NCBI GenBank assembly: GCA_019413245.1
Contig: DXNX01000030.1
Span: 1 to 20,133, forward strand
DNA length: 20,133 nt
Origin: Oscillospiraceae bacterium
GTDB lineage: Bacteria > Bacillota > Clostridia > Oscillospirales > Ruminococcaceae
Direction: 5' to 3'
Shown here: positions 7,301 to 14,526 of the stretch, piece by piece
Layout: each line of letters starts with the position of its first letter
How positions within the stretch are numbered: position 1 is the stretch's first letter
Position numbers and translations under genes: made by a program
Notes under the pieces: generated by a model
The model's database searches: none
What the model was told of the DNA's origin: nothing
Seen by the model: the letters and a program-made list of their open reading frames with translations, nothing else

Positions 7301-8160
7301 AGGAAACCAAATACGATCTCGGTCTTGTGCTGGAAGGCGGCGCGGTGCGCGGCATCTACACCGCCGGCGTACTGGATGTGCTGATGGAAAACGGCATCAA
7401 GGCCGATATGGTCATCGGCACATCGGCCGGATGCATCCACGGCTGCTGTTATGTGTCGGGGCAGGCGGGGCGCAACATCCGCTACTACCGCAAATACCGC
7501 AACGACCGGCATTTCATGGGGTTCTATTCCCTGCTGACCACCGGCGAGATCGTGGGCCGCAAGTTCTGTTACGAGGACATTCCCTTGCGGCTGGACCCCT
7601 TCGACGAGAAAGCCTTTGAGGCTTCCCCCATCGACTTTTACATTACCGTGACCAACCTGAACACCGGCCGTGCTGAGCACATTCTGTGCGACAACCTGCG
7701 CCTGGACGACAAAATGGACATCATGCGGGGCGGGGCTTCCATGCCGCTGTGCTCCCATCCGGTGGAATACCACGGCCAGCTGTATCTGGACGGCGGCGTA
7801 GCCGACAGCATCCCCTACAAAGCCGCCGGGAACCTGGGCTGCAAGCGCCGTCTGGTGGTTCTGACCCAGCCCGCCGGGTACATGAAACAACCCGCCAACA
7901 TGCTGCCGTTCCAGCTGATGTACCGCCGCTATCCCCGGTTTGTGCAGACCATGGCCAACCGGCCGCAGGTATACAACGCCCAGGTGTGCGAGGTGGAGCA
8001 AGCCGCCAAGTCCGGGGAGGCATTCCTCATCCGGCCCAGCAAGGCCCTGAAAGTGGGCCGCATGGAGCACGACATGGACCGCATCAACGCCCAATATGAG
8101 CTGGGCCGTGCCGATGCACAGGCCGCCATGCCTGCCCTGCGCAAGTGGCTGGAAGGCTGA
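7297..8160 (+). CDS. Patatin-like phospholipase family protein
   Basis: A 287-residue patatin-fold hydrolase, without signal peptide or membrane segment. The oxyanion-hole loop EGGAVRG is at 13-19, the nucleophile elbow GTSAG at 41-45 (Ser43), and the catalytic Asp in DGGVADSIP (Asp165). This gives a complete Ser-Asp dyad, so it should be an active lipid acyl hydrolase. The pattern EGGAVRGIYTAGVLDVL is typical of the YjjU/RssA-like bacterial subgroup. The start at ATG 7297 overlaps the stop of the DUF523 gene by 4 nt and has AAGGAGG 10 nt upstream inside that gene. A strong terminator follows. The natural substrate is not evident. Confidence 0.93.
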   Translation: MKETKYDLGLVLEGGAVRGIYTAGVLDVLMENGIKADMVIGTSAGCIHGCCYVSGQAGRNIRYYRKYRNDRHFMGFYSLLTTGEIVGRKFCYEDIPLRLDPFDEKAFEASPIDFYITVTNLNTGRAEHILCDNLRLDDKMDIMRGGASMPLCSHPVEYHGQLYLDGGVADSIPYKAAGNLGCKRRLVVLTQPAGYMKQPANMLPFQLMYRRYPRFVQTMANRPQVYNAQVCEVEQAAKSGEAFLIRPSKALKVGRMEHDMDRINAQYELGRADAQAAMPALRKWLEG

Positions 8161-8202
8161 TTGCATTCCCGTTTACATAGACGACAAATACCGGCTGTTT
8201 TT

Positions 8203-8242
8203 GGCGTATGAGCCCGTTTTTTCGGGTCCATACGCCTTTTTG
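8203..8242 (+). terminator. Intrinsic terminator of the DUF523-patatin operon
   Basis: GGCGTATGAGCCCG (8203-8216) pairs with CGGGTCCATACGCC (8223-8236) across a T6 loop with one mismatch and one wobble. TTTTTGTTTTG follows. Confidence 0.92.
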
Positions 8243-8403
8243 TTTTGTATGCGGCTCTCGACAGAAAATCACAAGATTTGTGCAAGAAGATCGACAGCCT
8301 TAGGCCATAGCGCAGACACACTTTTCCCTGTGGGGGATGGTACAATCGGAACACAGTGGTGAGAAATGCCGTTGAATTTTCTTTGCCGGAGGTGCCGTTG
8401 GTC

Positions 8404-9276
8404 ATGTCCCGTACCCTCTCCCCCGCCCGTAGTGCCCGCCGCCGGGCCGCGCATCGCCGGGCACAGCGTCGCCGGGCGCGCCGGACGCTGTTTTTCTGCC
8501 TTCTGGCAGTGCTTGTCACCCTGTGGGCCGCCGGGCTGACCGGACGTATCCGCCCCGAAGCGGCTGCAAAGGCCACTGCCAAGCCGGATACGGCTTCTGC
8601 GGCGTCCGGCACGGCCCCCGCCGGGGACGAGGATGCCCGCCGGCAGGCCATTTTGTCCGACACCGGCGGCACCTGGCCCGAAAGCCTGCGGGAACTGCTG
8701 GAACGCCACCCGGACGCCCTGGCCTTTGTGGAAGGCTATCCCGACCACAAGGACGATACCCCCGCCGAAACCATCGGGGATGTGGTGCAGGGGCAGTTCC
8801 CCCTGCTGCTGCAATGGGACCCCCGCTGGGGCTATGCCCGCTACGGGGACGACCTGCTGGCGGTGACAGGCTGCGGCCCCACCTGCCTGGCCATGGCCGC
8901 CGCCGGGCTGACCGGGGATGATACCATCACCCCCGCCGCCGTGGCCGAGGAGGCCCAGCGGGACGGATACTGGGTGGACGGGGTGACCAGCTGGGAGCTG
9001 ATGCGCACCGGCTGTGAGGCATGGGGTCTGGTGAGCGAGGAGCTGCCCCTGAGCGAATCCGCCGTCACCGGGGCCCTGAACGACGGGCAGCCCATCATCT
9101 GCAGTGTGCGGCCGGGGGATTTCACCACCACAGGGCATTTTATCCTGCTGGCCGGAATGGAGGAGGGCGGCATCCGGGTCAACGACCCCAACAGCCCCCA
9201 GAACAGTGACCGCCTTTGGACCTACGCCGAGTTGGAGCCCCAGATCCGCAATCTGTGGGCATTTTCCGCCCGGTAA
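8404..9276 (+). CDS. Membrane-anchored C39-like cysteine peptidase
   Basis: A 290-residue protein. Residues 1-28 are strongly basic (R/A-rich), residues 29-44 form one hydrophobic segment, and 50-80 are an A/T/P-rich linker, so the catalytic part should lie outside the membrane. The C-terminal half (about 130-290) is a C39-like papain-fold domain: LLLQWDPRWG (134-143), GCGPTC (156-161, nucleophile Cys157), TGHFILL (243-249, His245) and VNDPNS (259-264, Asn260/Asp261). All expected catalytic residues are present. The cleaved target is unknown; such proteins often act on the cell surface or on small peptides. GGAGG (8388-8392) lies 11 nt from ATG 8404 but 5 nt from an in-frame TTG at 8398, so initiation two codons earlier is possible. 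A TACAAT -10 box is seen at 8341-8346 without a good -35. Confidence 0.87.
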   Translation: MSRTLSPARSARRRAAHRRAQRRRARRTLFFCLLAVLVTLWAAGLTGRIRPEAAAKATAKPDTASAASGTAPAGDEDARRQAILSDTGGTWPESLRELLERHPDALAFVEGYPDHKDDTPAETIGDVVQGQFPLLLQWDPRWGYARYGDDLLAVTGCGPTCLAMAAAGLTGDDTITPAAVAEEAQRDGYWVDGVTSWELMRTGCEAWGLVSEELPLSESAVTGALNDGQPIICSVRPGDFTTTGHFILLAGMEEGGIRVNDPNSPQNSDRLWTYAELEPQIRNLWAFSAR

Positions 9277-9294
9277 CGGCATAGACATGGCAAA

Positions 9295-9323
9295 AGGCCC
9301 CGGCGCGGTGCGCCGGGGCCTTT
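9295..9323. terminator. Bidirectional terminator between the peptidase and the aconitase-like gene
   Basis: AGGCCCCGGCGC and GCGCCGGGGCCT form a perfect 12-bp stem around GGT. An AAAA run lies on the left and TTTC on the right. It separates two convergent genes (stops at 9276 and 9336) and can serve both, though the U-tracts are short. Confidence 0.82.
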
Positions 9324-9335
9324 CTGTATGGGAAA

Positions 9336-11582
9336 TCAGTTCTGTTTGTAGTAGTTGATGAGGCAGCCGTCGGCCAGGATCTGGCGCTCGGCGTCGGTGA
9401 GGGCGCCCAGACGCAGGGTAATGGCCTTGACCTCACCCGAAGGCAGCACCGCATAGCCGGGGATGGTGTCCTCCTTGTTCAGCAGGGCCGCACGCACGCC
9501 GGGCAGGAAGACGTAACCGTCCAGGGGCAGAGCGTCGGGGTCGGTGGTCAGGAAGGGCAGCATGCCCCAGTTGATGCAGTTGGAGCGATAGCGCTTGGTA
9601 GCGTATTCCAGGGCAAAGTTGGCCGCGCCGCCCAGCACGCGCTGGCAGCTGGCGGCCTGCTCCCGGGCGGAACCGTCGCCGGGCTTGTTGGCGAAAATGG
9701 CGGAACCGATGTTGGTGTTGGCCTCGTCCACCGTGCAGCCGGCGGCCTTGAGGGCTTCATACACGGCAGCCACTTCCGCAGGCAGGTTGCCGGCGCGGCG
9801 GGCATCGTCGTCCGCCTTCACGGCCTTGGCGCGGCCCACATAAGCCGGGTCCTTGCGGGACAGGGAGAACTCCGCCAGGCGCAGGGGGTTGGAGCGGAAG
9901 GAAGAAGTTTCACCAGAGGGAATCAGCTCGTCGGTGGTGGTGACGGGGTCGGTGATATGGCTGACGATGCGCAGCAGCAGGTCATCGGACAGAGCGGGCT
10001 GTTCCGGCCAGTCCTTGATGTTGGGGCCGAAGCGCAGCTCGTGGTCCGGCTCGGCATGGCCCCAGCCGTTGTAGACGCGCTTGTCGTACACGCCTTTGTC
10101 GAAGTGGTAAGGCTGAGCCACGAAGTCATCGTGGACCACCTCGCTGGCCGCGGTCAGCACGCCGCCGGCCGCTGCGGTGGCTGCGATGCTGCGAGCATCC
10201 ATAAGAGCCACACCGGAGATCTGGCCCTCGCCGGGCTTGGAACCTTCCCGGTTGGGGAAGTTGCGGGTGGTGTGGCGGATGGAGAATTCGCCGTTGGCGG
10301 GGGTGTCGCCGGCGCCGAAGCAGGGGCCGCAGAAGCTCTCGCGGAAGATGCCGCCCGCCGACACGATGTCGGCCACGGCGCCGTTCTTGACCAGCTCCAG
10401 ATAGGTGGGCATGCTGTCCGGGTAGGCGCTGAACTTGAACTGACCGTTGCCGCAGCTCTTGCCGCGCAGGATGTCGGCCACGGCGCACAGGCTCTCGTAG
10501 GTGCCACCGCTGCAGCCCGCCACGATACCCTGGTCCACATGGATCTGGCCGTCCTTGCCGATCTTGCCCACCAGGTCCATATGGACCTTGCCGGACAGCT
10601 GCTCGTTGGCACGGTCTTCCGCCTGCTTGAGGATGGTGTAGGGGTCCTCCTTCAGGGCGCGGATGGGATAGGCATAGCTGGGATGCATGGGCAGGGCGAT
10701 CATGCACTCAACGGTGGACAGGTCCAGCTCGATGCAGCCGTCGTAGTAGGCCACATCCGCCGGGGACAGCTGCCGGTAATCGTCGGCGCGGCCGCGGATG
10801 GCCAGGTATTCCTCGGTGACAGAGTCGGTCTGCCAGATGCTGGACCAGCAGGTGGTCTCGGTGGTCATGCAGTCGATGGCGTTGCGGCAGTCGGCGGAGA
10901 GAGTTGCCACGCCGGGGCCCACAAACTCCATGACCTTGTTCTTCACATAGCCGTTGGCGTAGGTGGCGCCCACCAGGGCCAGGGCCACGTCGTGGGGGCC
11001 CACGCCGGGGTTCAGCTTGCCGGTGAGGTAAACCGCCACCACGCCGGGACGGGCCATATCATAGGTGCGGCCCACCAGCTGCTTGGCCAGCTCGCCGCCG
11101 CCTTCGCCCACCGCCATGGTGCCCAGGGCGCCGTAGCGGGTGTGGGAGTCGGAACCCAGGATCATCTTGCCGCAGCCCGCCATCATCTCACGGTTGTAGC
11201 TGTGGATGACCGCCATGCAGGGGGGCACATAGATGCCGCCGTACTTGTGGGCAGCGGACAGGGCGAACTGATGGTCGTCCTCATTGATGGTGCCGCCCAC
11301 GGCGCACAGGCTGTTGTGGCAGTTGGTCAGCACATAGGGCAGGGGGAACTTCTCCATGCCGGAGGCGCGGGCGGTCTGGATGATGCCCACATAGGTGATG
11401 TCGTGGCTGGTCATGGAGTCGAACTTCAGGCGCAGATCGTTCATGTCCGGCGCGGTGTTGTGGGCCTTCAGGATACCGTAAGCGATGGTGCCTTCGGCGG
11501 CTTTCTCCTTGGTGATGCCGGCGGGAGCGGTATCGGTCAGCTTGCCGTTGACCAGATACACGCCATTCTGATGCAGTTTCAT
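9336..11582 (-). CDS. Aconitase-family hydratase (probable aconitate hydratase)
   Basis: A 748-residue protein that probably interconverts citrate and isocitrate. The Fe-S ligand positions are present: Cys357 in AGCSGG, and Cys418 and Cys421 in SFCGPCFG. Other aconitase blocks are GSDSHTRYGALGTMAVGEGG (143-162), TTRNFPNREG (438-447) and the C-terminal swivel segment with GDGSAREQA and NCINWGMLPF. The sequence looks closer to the less-studied YbhJ-type branch than to AcnA or AcnB, so the substrate is inferred mainly from the divergent citrate synthase. The start at 11582 has GGAGG 5 nt upstream. The open frame runs on to 11723 without a ribosome binding site and is rejected. The mRNA leader is about 158 nt, with a possible hairpin (ACCGtGCGGC/GCCGCCGGT). 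Confidence 0.88.
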   Translation of the reverse strand: MKLHQNGVYLVNGKLTDTAPAGITKEKAAEGTIAYGILKAHNTAPDMNDLRLKFDSMTSHDITYVGIIQTARASGMEKFPLPYVLTNCHNSLCAVGGTINEDDHQFALSAAHKYGGIYVPPCMAVIHSYNREMMAGCGKMILGSDSHTRYGALGTMAVGEGGGELAKQLVGRTYDMARPGVVAVYLTGKLNPGVGPHDVALALVGATYANGYVKNKVMEFVGPGVATLSADCRNAIDCMTTETTCWSSIWQTDSVTEEYLAIRGRADDYRQLSPADVAYYDGCIELDLSTVECMIALPMHPSYAYPIRALKEDPYTILKQAEDRANEQLSGKVHMDLVGKIGKDGQIHVDQGIVAGCSGGTYESLCAVADILRGKSCGNGQFKFSAYPDSMPTYLELVKNGAVADIVSAGGIFRESFCGPCFGAGDTPANGEFSIRHTTRNFPNREGSKPGEGQISGVALMDARSIAATAAAGGVLTAASEVVHDDFVAQPYHFDKGVYDKRVYNGWGHAEPDHELRFGPNIKDWPEQPALSDDLLLRIVSHITDPVTTTDELIPSGETSSFRSNPLRLAEFSLSRKDPAYVGRAKAVKADDDARRAGNLPAEVAAVYEALKAAGCTVDEANTNIGSAIFANKPGDGSAREQAASCQRVLGGAANFALEYATKRYRSNCINWGMLPFLTTDPDALPLDGYVFLPGVRAALLNKEDTIPGYAVLPSGEVKAITLRLGALTDAERQILADGCLINYYKQN

Positions 11583-11746
11583 GCGTACCTCCGTTTCTTT
11601 TATACAGGCCATCCCGGGCGGACAGCTTTGGTGTCGGGCCGCGGGGCCGTTTGGGCGGCTGCCGTTCCCGTTGTGTGCGGTTTCAGGCGGGAGTACCGGC
11701 GGCAAATGGCGCCGCACGGTCATTTATTTTATAAGCCTGTTCTTTG

Positions 11747-11775
11747 AGTATACCCATTTTGCCGGTCCTTGTCAA
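11747..11775 (-). promoter_or_regulatory. Promoter of the aconitase-like gene
   Basis: On the minus strand TTGACA (11775-11770), a 17-nt spacer and TATACT (11752-11747) make a near-perfect sigma-A promoter. Transcription should start near 11740, leaving a leader of about 158 nt before the ATG at 11582. Confidence 0.88.
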
Positions 11776-11815
11776 CGAATCTTTTTAATGTTTGGCCGTC
11801 CAAAGCGGGATATCA

Positions 11816-11832
11816 ACTTAATAAAATAAAGT
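11816..11832. promoter_or_regulatory. AT-rich imperfect dyad, candidate operator
   Basis: This 17-nt dyad has ACTT/AAGT outer arms plus an inner AT/AT pair, with one A/A mismatch. It sits between the divergent promoters, about 40 nt upstream of each -35 box, and shares the CTTAAT core with the dyad at 11850. It could bind a regulator of both genes. Confidence 0.35.
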
Positions 11833-11849
11833 CAGTTTTCGGCGTTCGA

Positions 11850-11866
11850 TTTCTTAATTTAAGAAA
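11850..11866. promoter_or_regulatory. Perfect palindrome upstream of the citrate synthase promoter, candidate operator
   Basis: TTTCTTAA (11850-11857) and TTAAGAAA (11859-11866) are perfect 8-bp arms around a single T. The dyad ends 5 nt before the citrate synthase -35 box, a typical position for an activator or repressor site. Bacillus CcpC, a LysR-type citrate-responsive regulator, binds AT-rich dyads at citrate synthase and aconitase promoters; the likeness is positional only. Confidence 0.6.
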
Positions 11867-11871
11867 AGCAC

Positions 11872-11900
11872 TTGACGGCGGGCCGGTTATCCTATAAAAT
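11872..11900 (+). promoter_or_regulatory. Promoter of citrate synthase
   Basis: TTGACG (11872-11877), a 17-nt spacer and TAAAAT (11895-11900). TATAAA two bases earlier overlaps it. Transcription should start near 11907, just before the first leader hairpin. Confidence 0.75.
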
Positions 11901-11910
11901 TATATTCAAT

Positions 11911-11934
11911 GGCACTTTTGAGAGGTAAAGTGCC
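11911..11934 (+). repeat. Leader hairpin 1 of citrate synthase
   Basis: GGCACTTT (11911-11918) and AAAGTGCC (11927-11934) form a perfect 8-bp stem with an 8-nt loop TGAGAGGT. It lies at the very 5' end of the predicted transcript. A T-run does not follow, so it is not a terminator; a 5' stabilising or regulatory hairpin is more likely. Confidence 0.7.
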
Positions 11935-11940
11935 GCACCC

Positions 11941-11959
11941 GGCATGACTTGTGCATGCC
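11941..11959 (+). repeat. Leader hairpin 2 of citrate synthase
   Basis: GGCATG (11941-11946) and CATGCC (11954-11959) form a 6-bp stem with a 7-nt loop, 6 nt after hairpin 1. It ends 7 nt before the AGGAGG that serves the ATG at 11982, close enough to influence ribosome access. Confidence 0.5.
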
Positions 11960-11981
11960 TGCATAGAGGAGGCGTGAGAAG

Positions 11982-13355
11982 ATGTACTATCCCGACGTAC
12001 CGGCCCTGGAGCCGGAGGACATCCAGCTGTTGTGCGGTGAATATCTGGCCCACAACGCTCACCTTGACCCCCGTGAGGCGGACCGCCTGGGCGTCAAGCG
12101 CGGATTGCGCAACCCGGACGGCACCGGCGTTCTGGCCGGCATTACCAACGTGTCCAACGTCGTAGGCTACGACAAGCAGCCCGACGGCACGGTCAAGCCC
12201 ATTCCCGGGCGGCTGATCTACCGCGGCATCGACATTGACACCCTGGTGGCCGAAGCTGACGCCCACGACCGTTTCATGTTTGAGGAAGCCGTTTGGCTGC
12301 TGCTGTTCGGCAGTCTGCCCAACGCCGAGCAGTTTGCCCGGTTCCGAAAACTGCTGGAGACCCACCGTGAGCTGCCCCGGGGCTTTGCGGACGATATGAT
12401 CCTCAATTCCCCCTCCCCCAACATCATGAACAAGATTGCCCGCAGCGTGCTGGCCATGTACAGCTATGACGAACACGCCGAGGACACCTCTTTGCCCAAC
12501 ATCCTGCGCCAGAGCATCAACCTGATCGCCGAGATGCCCACCATGATGGTCAACGCCTACCAGATCAAGCGCCGGGTGTATGACCGCAGCAGCATGTATT
12601 TCCATCTGCCCACCCCGGGCCAGAGCACGGCGGAACATATCCTGTCCACCTACCGGGCAGACCAGAAGTTCACCCACGAGGAAGCCCGCCTGCTGGACCT
12701 GTGCCTGCTGGTCCACGCCGACCACGGCGGCGGCAACTGCTCGACCTTCACCTGCCGCGTGCTGTCCAGCTCCGGCACCGACACCTACGCGGCCATCTCG
12801 GCGGCCATCGGCGCCCTGAAGGGCCCCAAGCACGGCGGTGCCAACCTGAAGGTCATGCAGCAGCTGGACTACATTCTGGAAAACGTGGCCAATCCCCAGG
12901 ACGACGGCGAAGTGCGGGAATTCCTGCGCAAGATCATGCGCAAGGAAGCCGGCGACGGCAGCGGCCTGATCTACGGCATGGGCCACGCTGTATACACCCT
13001 CAGTGATCCCCGCGCCCAGATCCTCAAGACCCACGCTCGCCGCCTGGCCTACGCCAAGGGCTTTGATGAAGAATACGAGATGCTGTGCAGCATCGAGCGT
13101 CTGGCCCCCGAGGTCTTTGCGGAAGAGCACCCCAGCGGCAAGCGGGTGTGTGCCAACGTGGACCTGTTCAGCGGCCTGATCTACCGCATGCTGGGCATCA
13201 GCAACGACCTGTTCACCCCGCTGTTCGCCATCGCCCGTGTACCGGGCTGGTGTGCCCACCGTGTGGAGGAAGTGGAGTTTGCCAACCGCATCATCCGCCC
13301 CGCCTACAAGTATGTGGGCCACGCCCAGGAGTACGTTTCTCTGGACGAACGGTAA
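11982..13355 (+). CDS. gltA: Citrate (Si)-synthase
   Basis: A 457-residue enzyme that condenses oxaloacetate and acetyl-CoA to citrate. The three catalytic residues are visible: His248 in HADHGGGN, His284 in GPKHGGAN and Asp394 in NVDLFSG. Substrate-binding blocks are IYRGIDIDTL (79-88), YGMGHAVYTLSDPRA (331-345) and PGWCAHRVEE (421-430). It is somewhat longer than the usual 370-430 residues, with an extended N-terminus of about 40 residues. This is the Si-type; some clostridia use an unrelated Re-citrate synthase instead. A 2-methylcitrate synthase activity cannot be excluded from sequence. ATG 11982 has AGGAGG 9 nt upstream. It diverges from the aconitase-like gene, which fits an oxidative TCA branch making 2-oxoglutarate. 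Confidence 0.95.
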   Translation: MYYPDVPALEPEDIQLLCGEYLAHNAHLDPREADRLGVKRGLRNPDGTGVLAGITNVSNVVGYDKQPDGTVKPIPGRLIYRGIDIDTLVAEADAHDRFMFEEAVWLLLFGSLPNAEQFARFRKLLETHRELPRGFADDMILNSPSPNIMNKIARSVLAMYSYDEHAEDTSLPNILRQSINLIAEMPTMMVNAYQIKRRVYDRSSMYFHLPTPGQSTAEHILSTYRADQKFTHEEARLLDLCLLVHADHGGGNCSTFTCRVLSSSGTDTYAAISAAIGALKGPKHGGANLKVMQQLDYILENVANPQDDGEVREFLRKIMRKEAGDGSGLIYGMGHAVYTLSDPRAQILKTHARRLAYAKGFDEEYEMLCSIERLAPEVFAEEHPSGKRVCANVDLFSGLIYRMLGISNDLFTPLFAIARVPGWCAHRVEEVEFANRIIRPAYKYVGHAQEYVSLDER

Positions 13356-13366
13356 TTTTTGCCGAC

Positions 13367-13396
13367 AAAAAAGCCGCCCCGGCCGGGGCGGCTTTT
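13367..13396. terminator. Bidirectional terminator after citrate synthase
   Basis: A perfect GC palindrome, AGCCGCCCCGG/CCGGGGCGGCT, is flanked by an A-run on the left and a T-run on the right. It separates the convergent citrate synthase (stop 13355) and AEC-family gene (stop 13417) and can terminate both. Confidence 0.92.
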
Positions 13397-13416
13397 TCTT
13401 TTATCTCCCAATAAGA

Positions 13417-14361
13417 TCAGGCAATATACCCGCCGCTGCGCAGCAGGAAGATCCAGGCGGTCAGGGTCAGAGCGGACAGCAGGGTGGTAACCACCGTCAC
13501 GCTGGCGCTGAGCACCCCTTCGTGTCCCATATTCTTGGCCATGATGTAGCTGGTGGGGGTGGTGGGGCTGCCCAGCATGATGAGCAGGGCGATAAGCTGC
13601 TCGTCCCGGAAGCCCAGCCGGACGGCCACCGGCAGGAAAACGGCGCACAGAACGCCCACCTTGCACGCCGAAGCCAGGAGGGTGGGGACGATCTTGCGCA
13701 CGGCACGGGCGCCCTCAAAGGAGGCGCCGATGGACAGCAGTGCCAGCGGGCTGGTCAGGGACGCCAGGCTGTTGAAGGTCTTATCCACCAGGGTGGGCAG
13801 CTGGAAGGGCAGCAGACTGAACACAGCCCCCGCCGCAATGCCCAGGATAATGGGATTGGTGACCACGCCCCGCAGCACCGCCGAAGGGTGCAGTTTGCCT
13901 TTCCGGTTGGGATTTTCCACCGTGAGGATGGTCACCGCAAAGACGTTGAACAAGGGCACGCTGCCCAGGATCATCAGCGGCGCGGCGCCGGCGGTGCCGT
14001 AAATATTCTGGATAAAAGCCACGCCCAGGATGGCGGCGCTGCTGCGGTAGGAACTCTGGACAAATTCCCCCACCAGGGATTTGTCCCGCAGAAAGCGGTG
14101 GGCCAGCGCCCAGATCACCAGGATGGACACGATGGTGGCACCAAAGCAAAATCCCACAAATTTGCCGTCGAAATCATGGACCAGGTCCACCGAAGCCATA
14201 TCGCAGAACAGCATGACGGGCAATGTGACCTTGAACACCAGCTTGTCGGCAGCGGTGCAGAAGGCAGGCGGCAGGAAGCCCAGGCGGCGCAGCCCCCACC
14301 CGATAGCCATGACCAGAAACACCGGCAGGGTGGCATTGATGCTGAAGACAAGATTTTCCAC
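13417..14361 (-). CDS. AEC (auxin efflux carrier) family transporter
   Basis: A membrane carrier of about 314 residues with around ten hydrophobic segments. Family marks are the N-terminal LPVFLVMAIGWGLRRLGFLP, the central VVTNPIILGI segment, LASLTSPLALLSIGASFE in the second half, and GSPTTPTSYIMAKNMG near the C-terminus. Bacterial members (MleP, MdcF) move dicarboxylates such as malate or malonate. With citrate synthase next door an organic acid is plausible but not shown. No ATG lies near the N-terminus. Candidates are TTG at 14367 and GTG at 14361. The GGGAG site is 3 nt from the TTG but 9 nt from the GTG, so GTG is preferred. Confidence 0.88.
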   Translation of the reverse strand: MENLVFSINATLPVFLVMAIGWGLRRLGFLPPAFCTAADKLVFKVTLPVMLFCDMASVDLVHDFDGKFVGFCFGATIVSILVIWALAHRFLRDKSLVGEFVQSSYRSSAAILGVAFIQNIYGTAGAAPLMILGSVPLFNVFAVTILTVENPNRKGKLHPSAVLRGVVTNPIILGIAAGAVFSLLPFQLPTLVDKTFNSLASLTSPLALLSIGASFEGARAVRKIVPTLLASACKVGVLCAVFLPVAVRLGFRDEQLIALLIMLGSPTTPTSYIMAKNMGHEGVLSASVTVVTTLLSALTLTAWIFLLRSGGYIA

Positions 14362-14396
14362 GACCAAACTCTCCCTTTTTCTTCTATATGACTGTT

Positions 14397-14425
14397 ATCC
14401 TAGCACAACCGCGGCACGACGGCAA
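14397..14425 (-). promoter_or_regulatory. Probable promoter of the AEC-family gene
   Basis: On the minus strand TTGCCG (14425-14420), a 17-nt spacer and TAGGAT (14402-14397) preceded by TGC. It lies close to the divergent uracil permease promoter. Confidence 0.5.
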
Positions 14426-14433
14426 GGGCAGGC

Positions 14434-14462
14434 TTGCACCCCACCCCTGTTTCTGCTATGAT
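14434..14462 (+). promoter_or_regulatory. Promoter of the uracil permease gene
   Basis: TTGCAC (14434-14439), a 17-nt spacer and TATGAT (14457-14462), preceded by TGC. Transcription should start near 14469, leaving about 58 nt of leader. I see no pyrimidine attenuator hairpin or terminator in that leader. Confidence 0.75.
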
Positions 14463-14526
14463 GGAATGGAGAGTGCCCGGCAGCCGTTGCGGGGCGCCGT
14501 GTGAAATTGAGGAGGATGTTTGTTCG

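Noticed and set aside
6670..8160. Fusion of an upstream reading frame with the patatin-like gene (496 codons)
   Set aside because: The upstream part is the wrong frame of the DUF523 gene. The coupled ATGA start at 7297 with AAGGAGG explains the patatin frame.
11583..11723. 47-codon N-terminal extension of the aconitase-like protein
   Set aside because: No ribosome binding site precedes 11723, the extension has no family match, and the GGAGG before 11582 is well placed.
9957..11747. Plus-strand open frame of 596 codons opposite the aconitase-like gene
   Set aside because: It is antisense to a recognised enzyme and lacks a ribosome binding site. It runs through the aconitase promoter.
14434..14526. 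N-terminal extension of the uracil permease
   Set aside because: The extension begins inside the promoter boxes, so it would not be transcribed as coding sequence.
14463..14526. Purine or PyrR-type regulatory leader before uraA
   Set aside because: The leader is only about 58 nt and shows neither the purine-riboswitch core nor a terminator/antiterminator pair.
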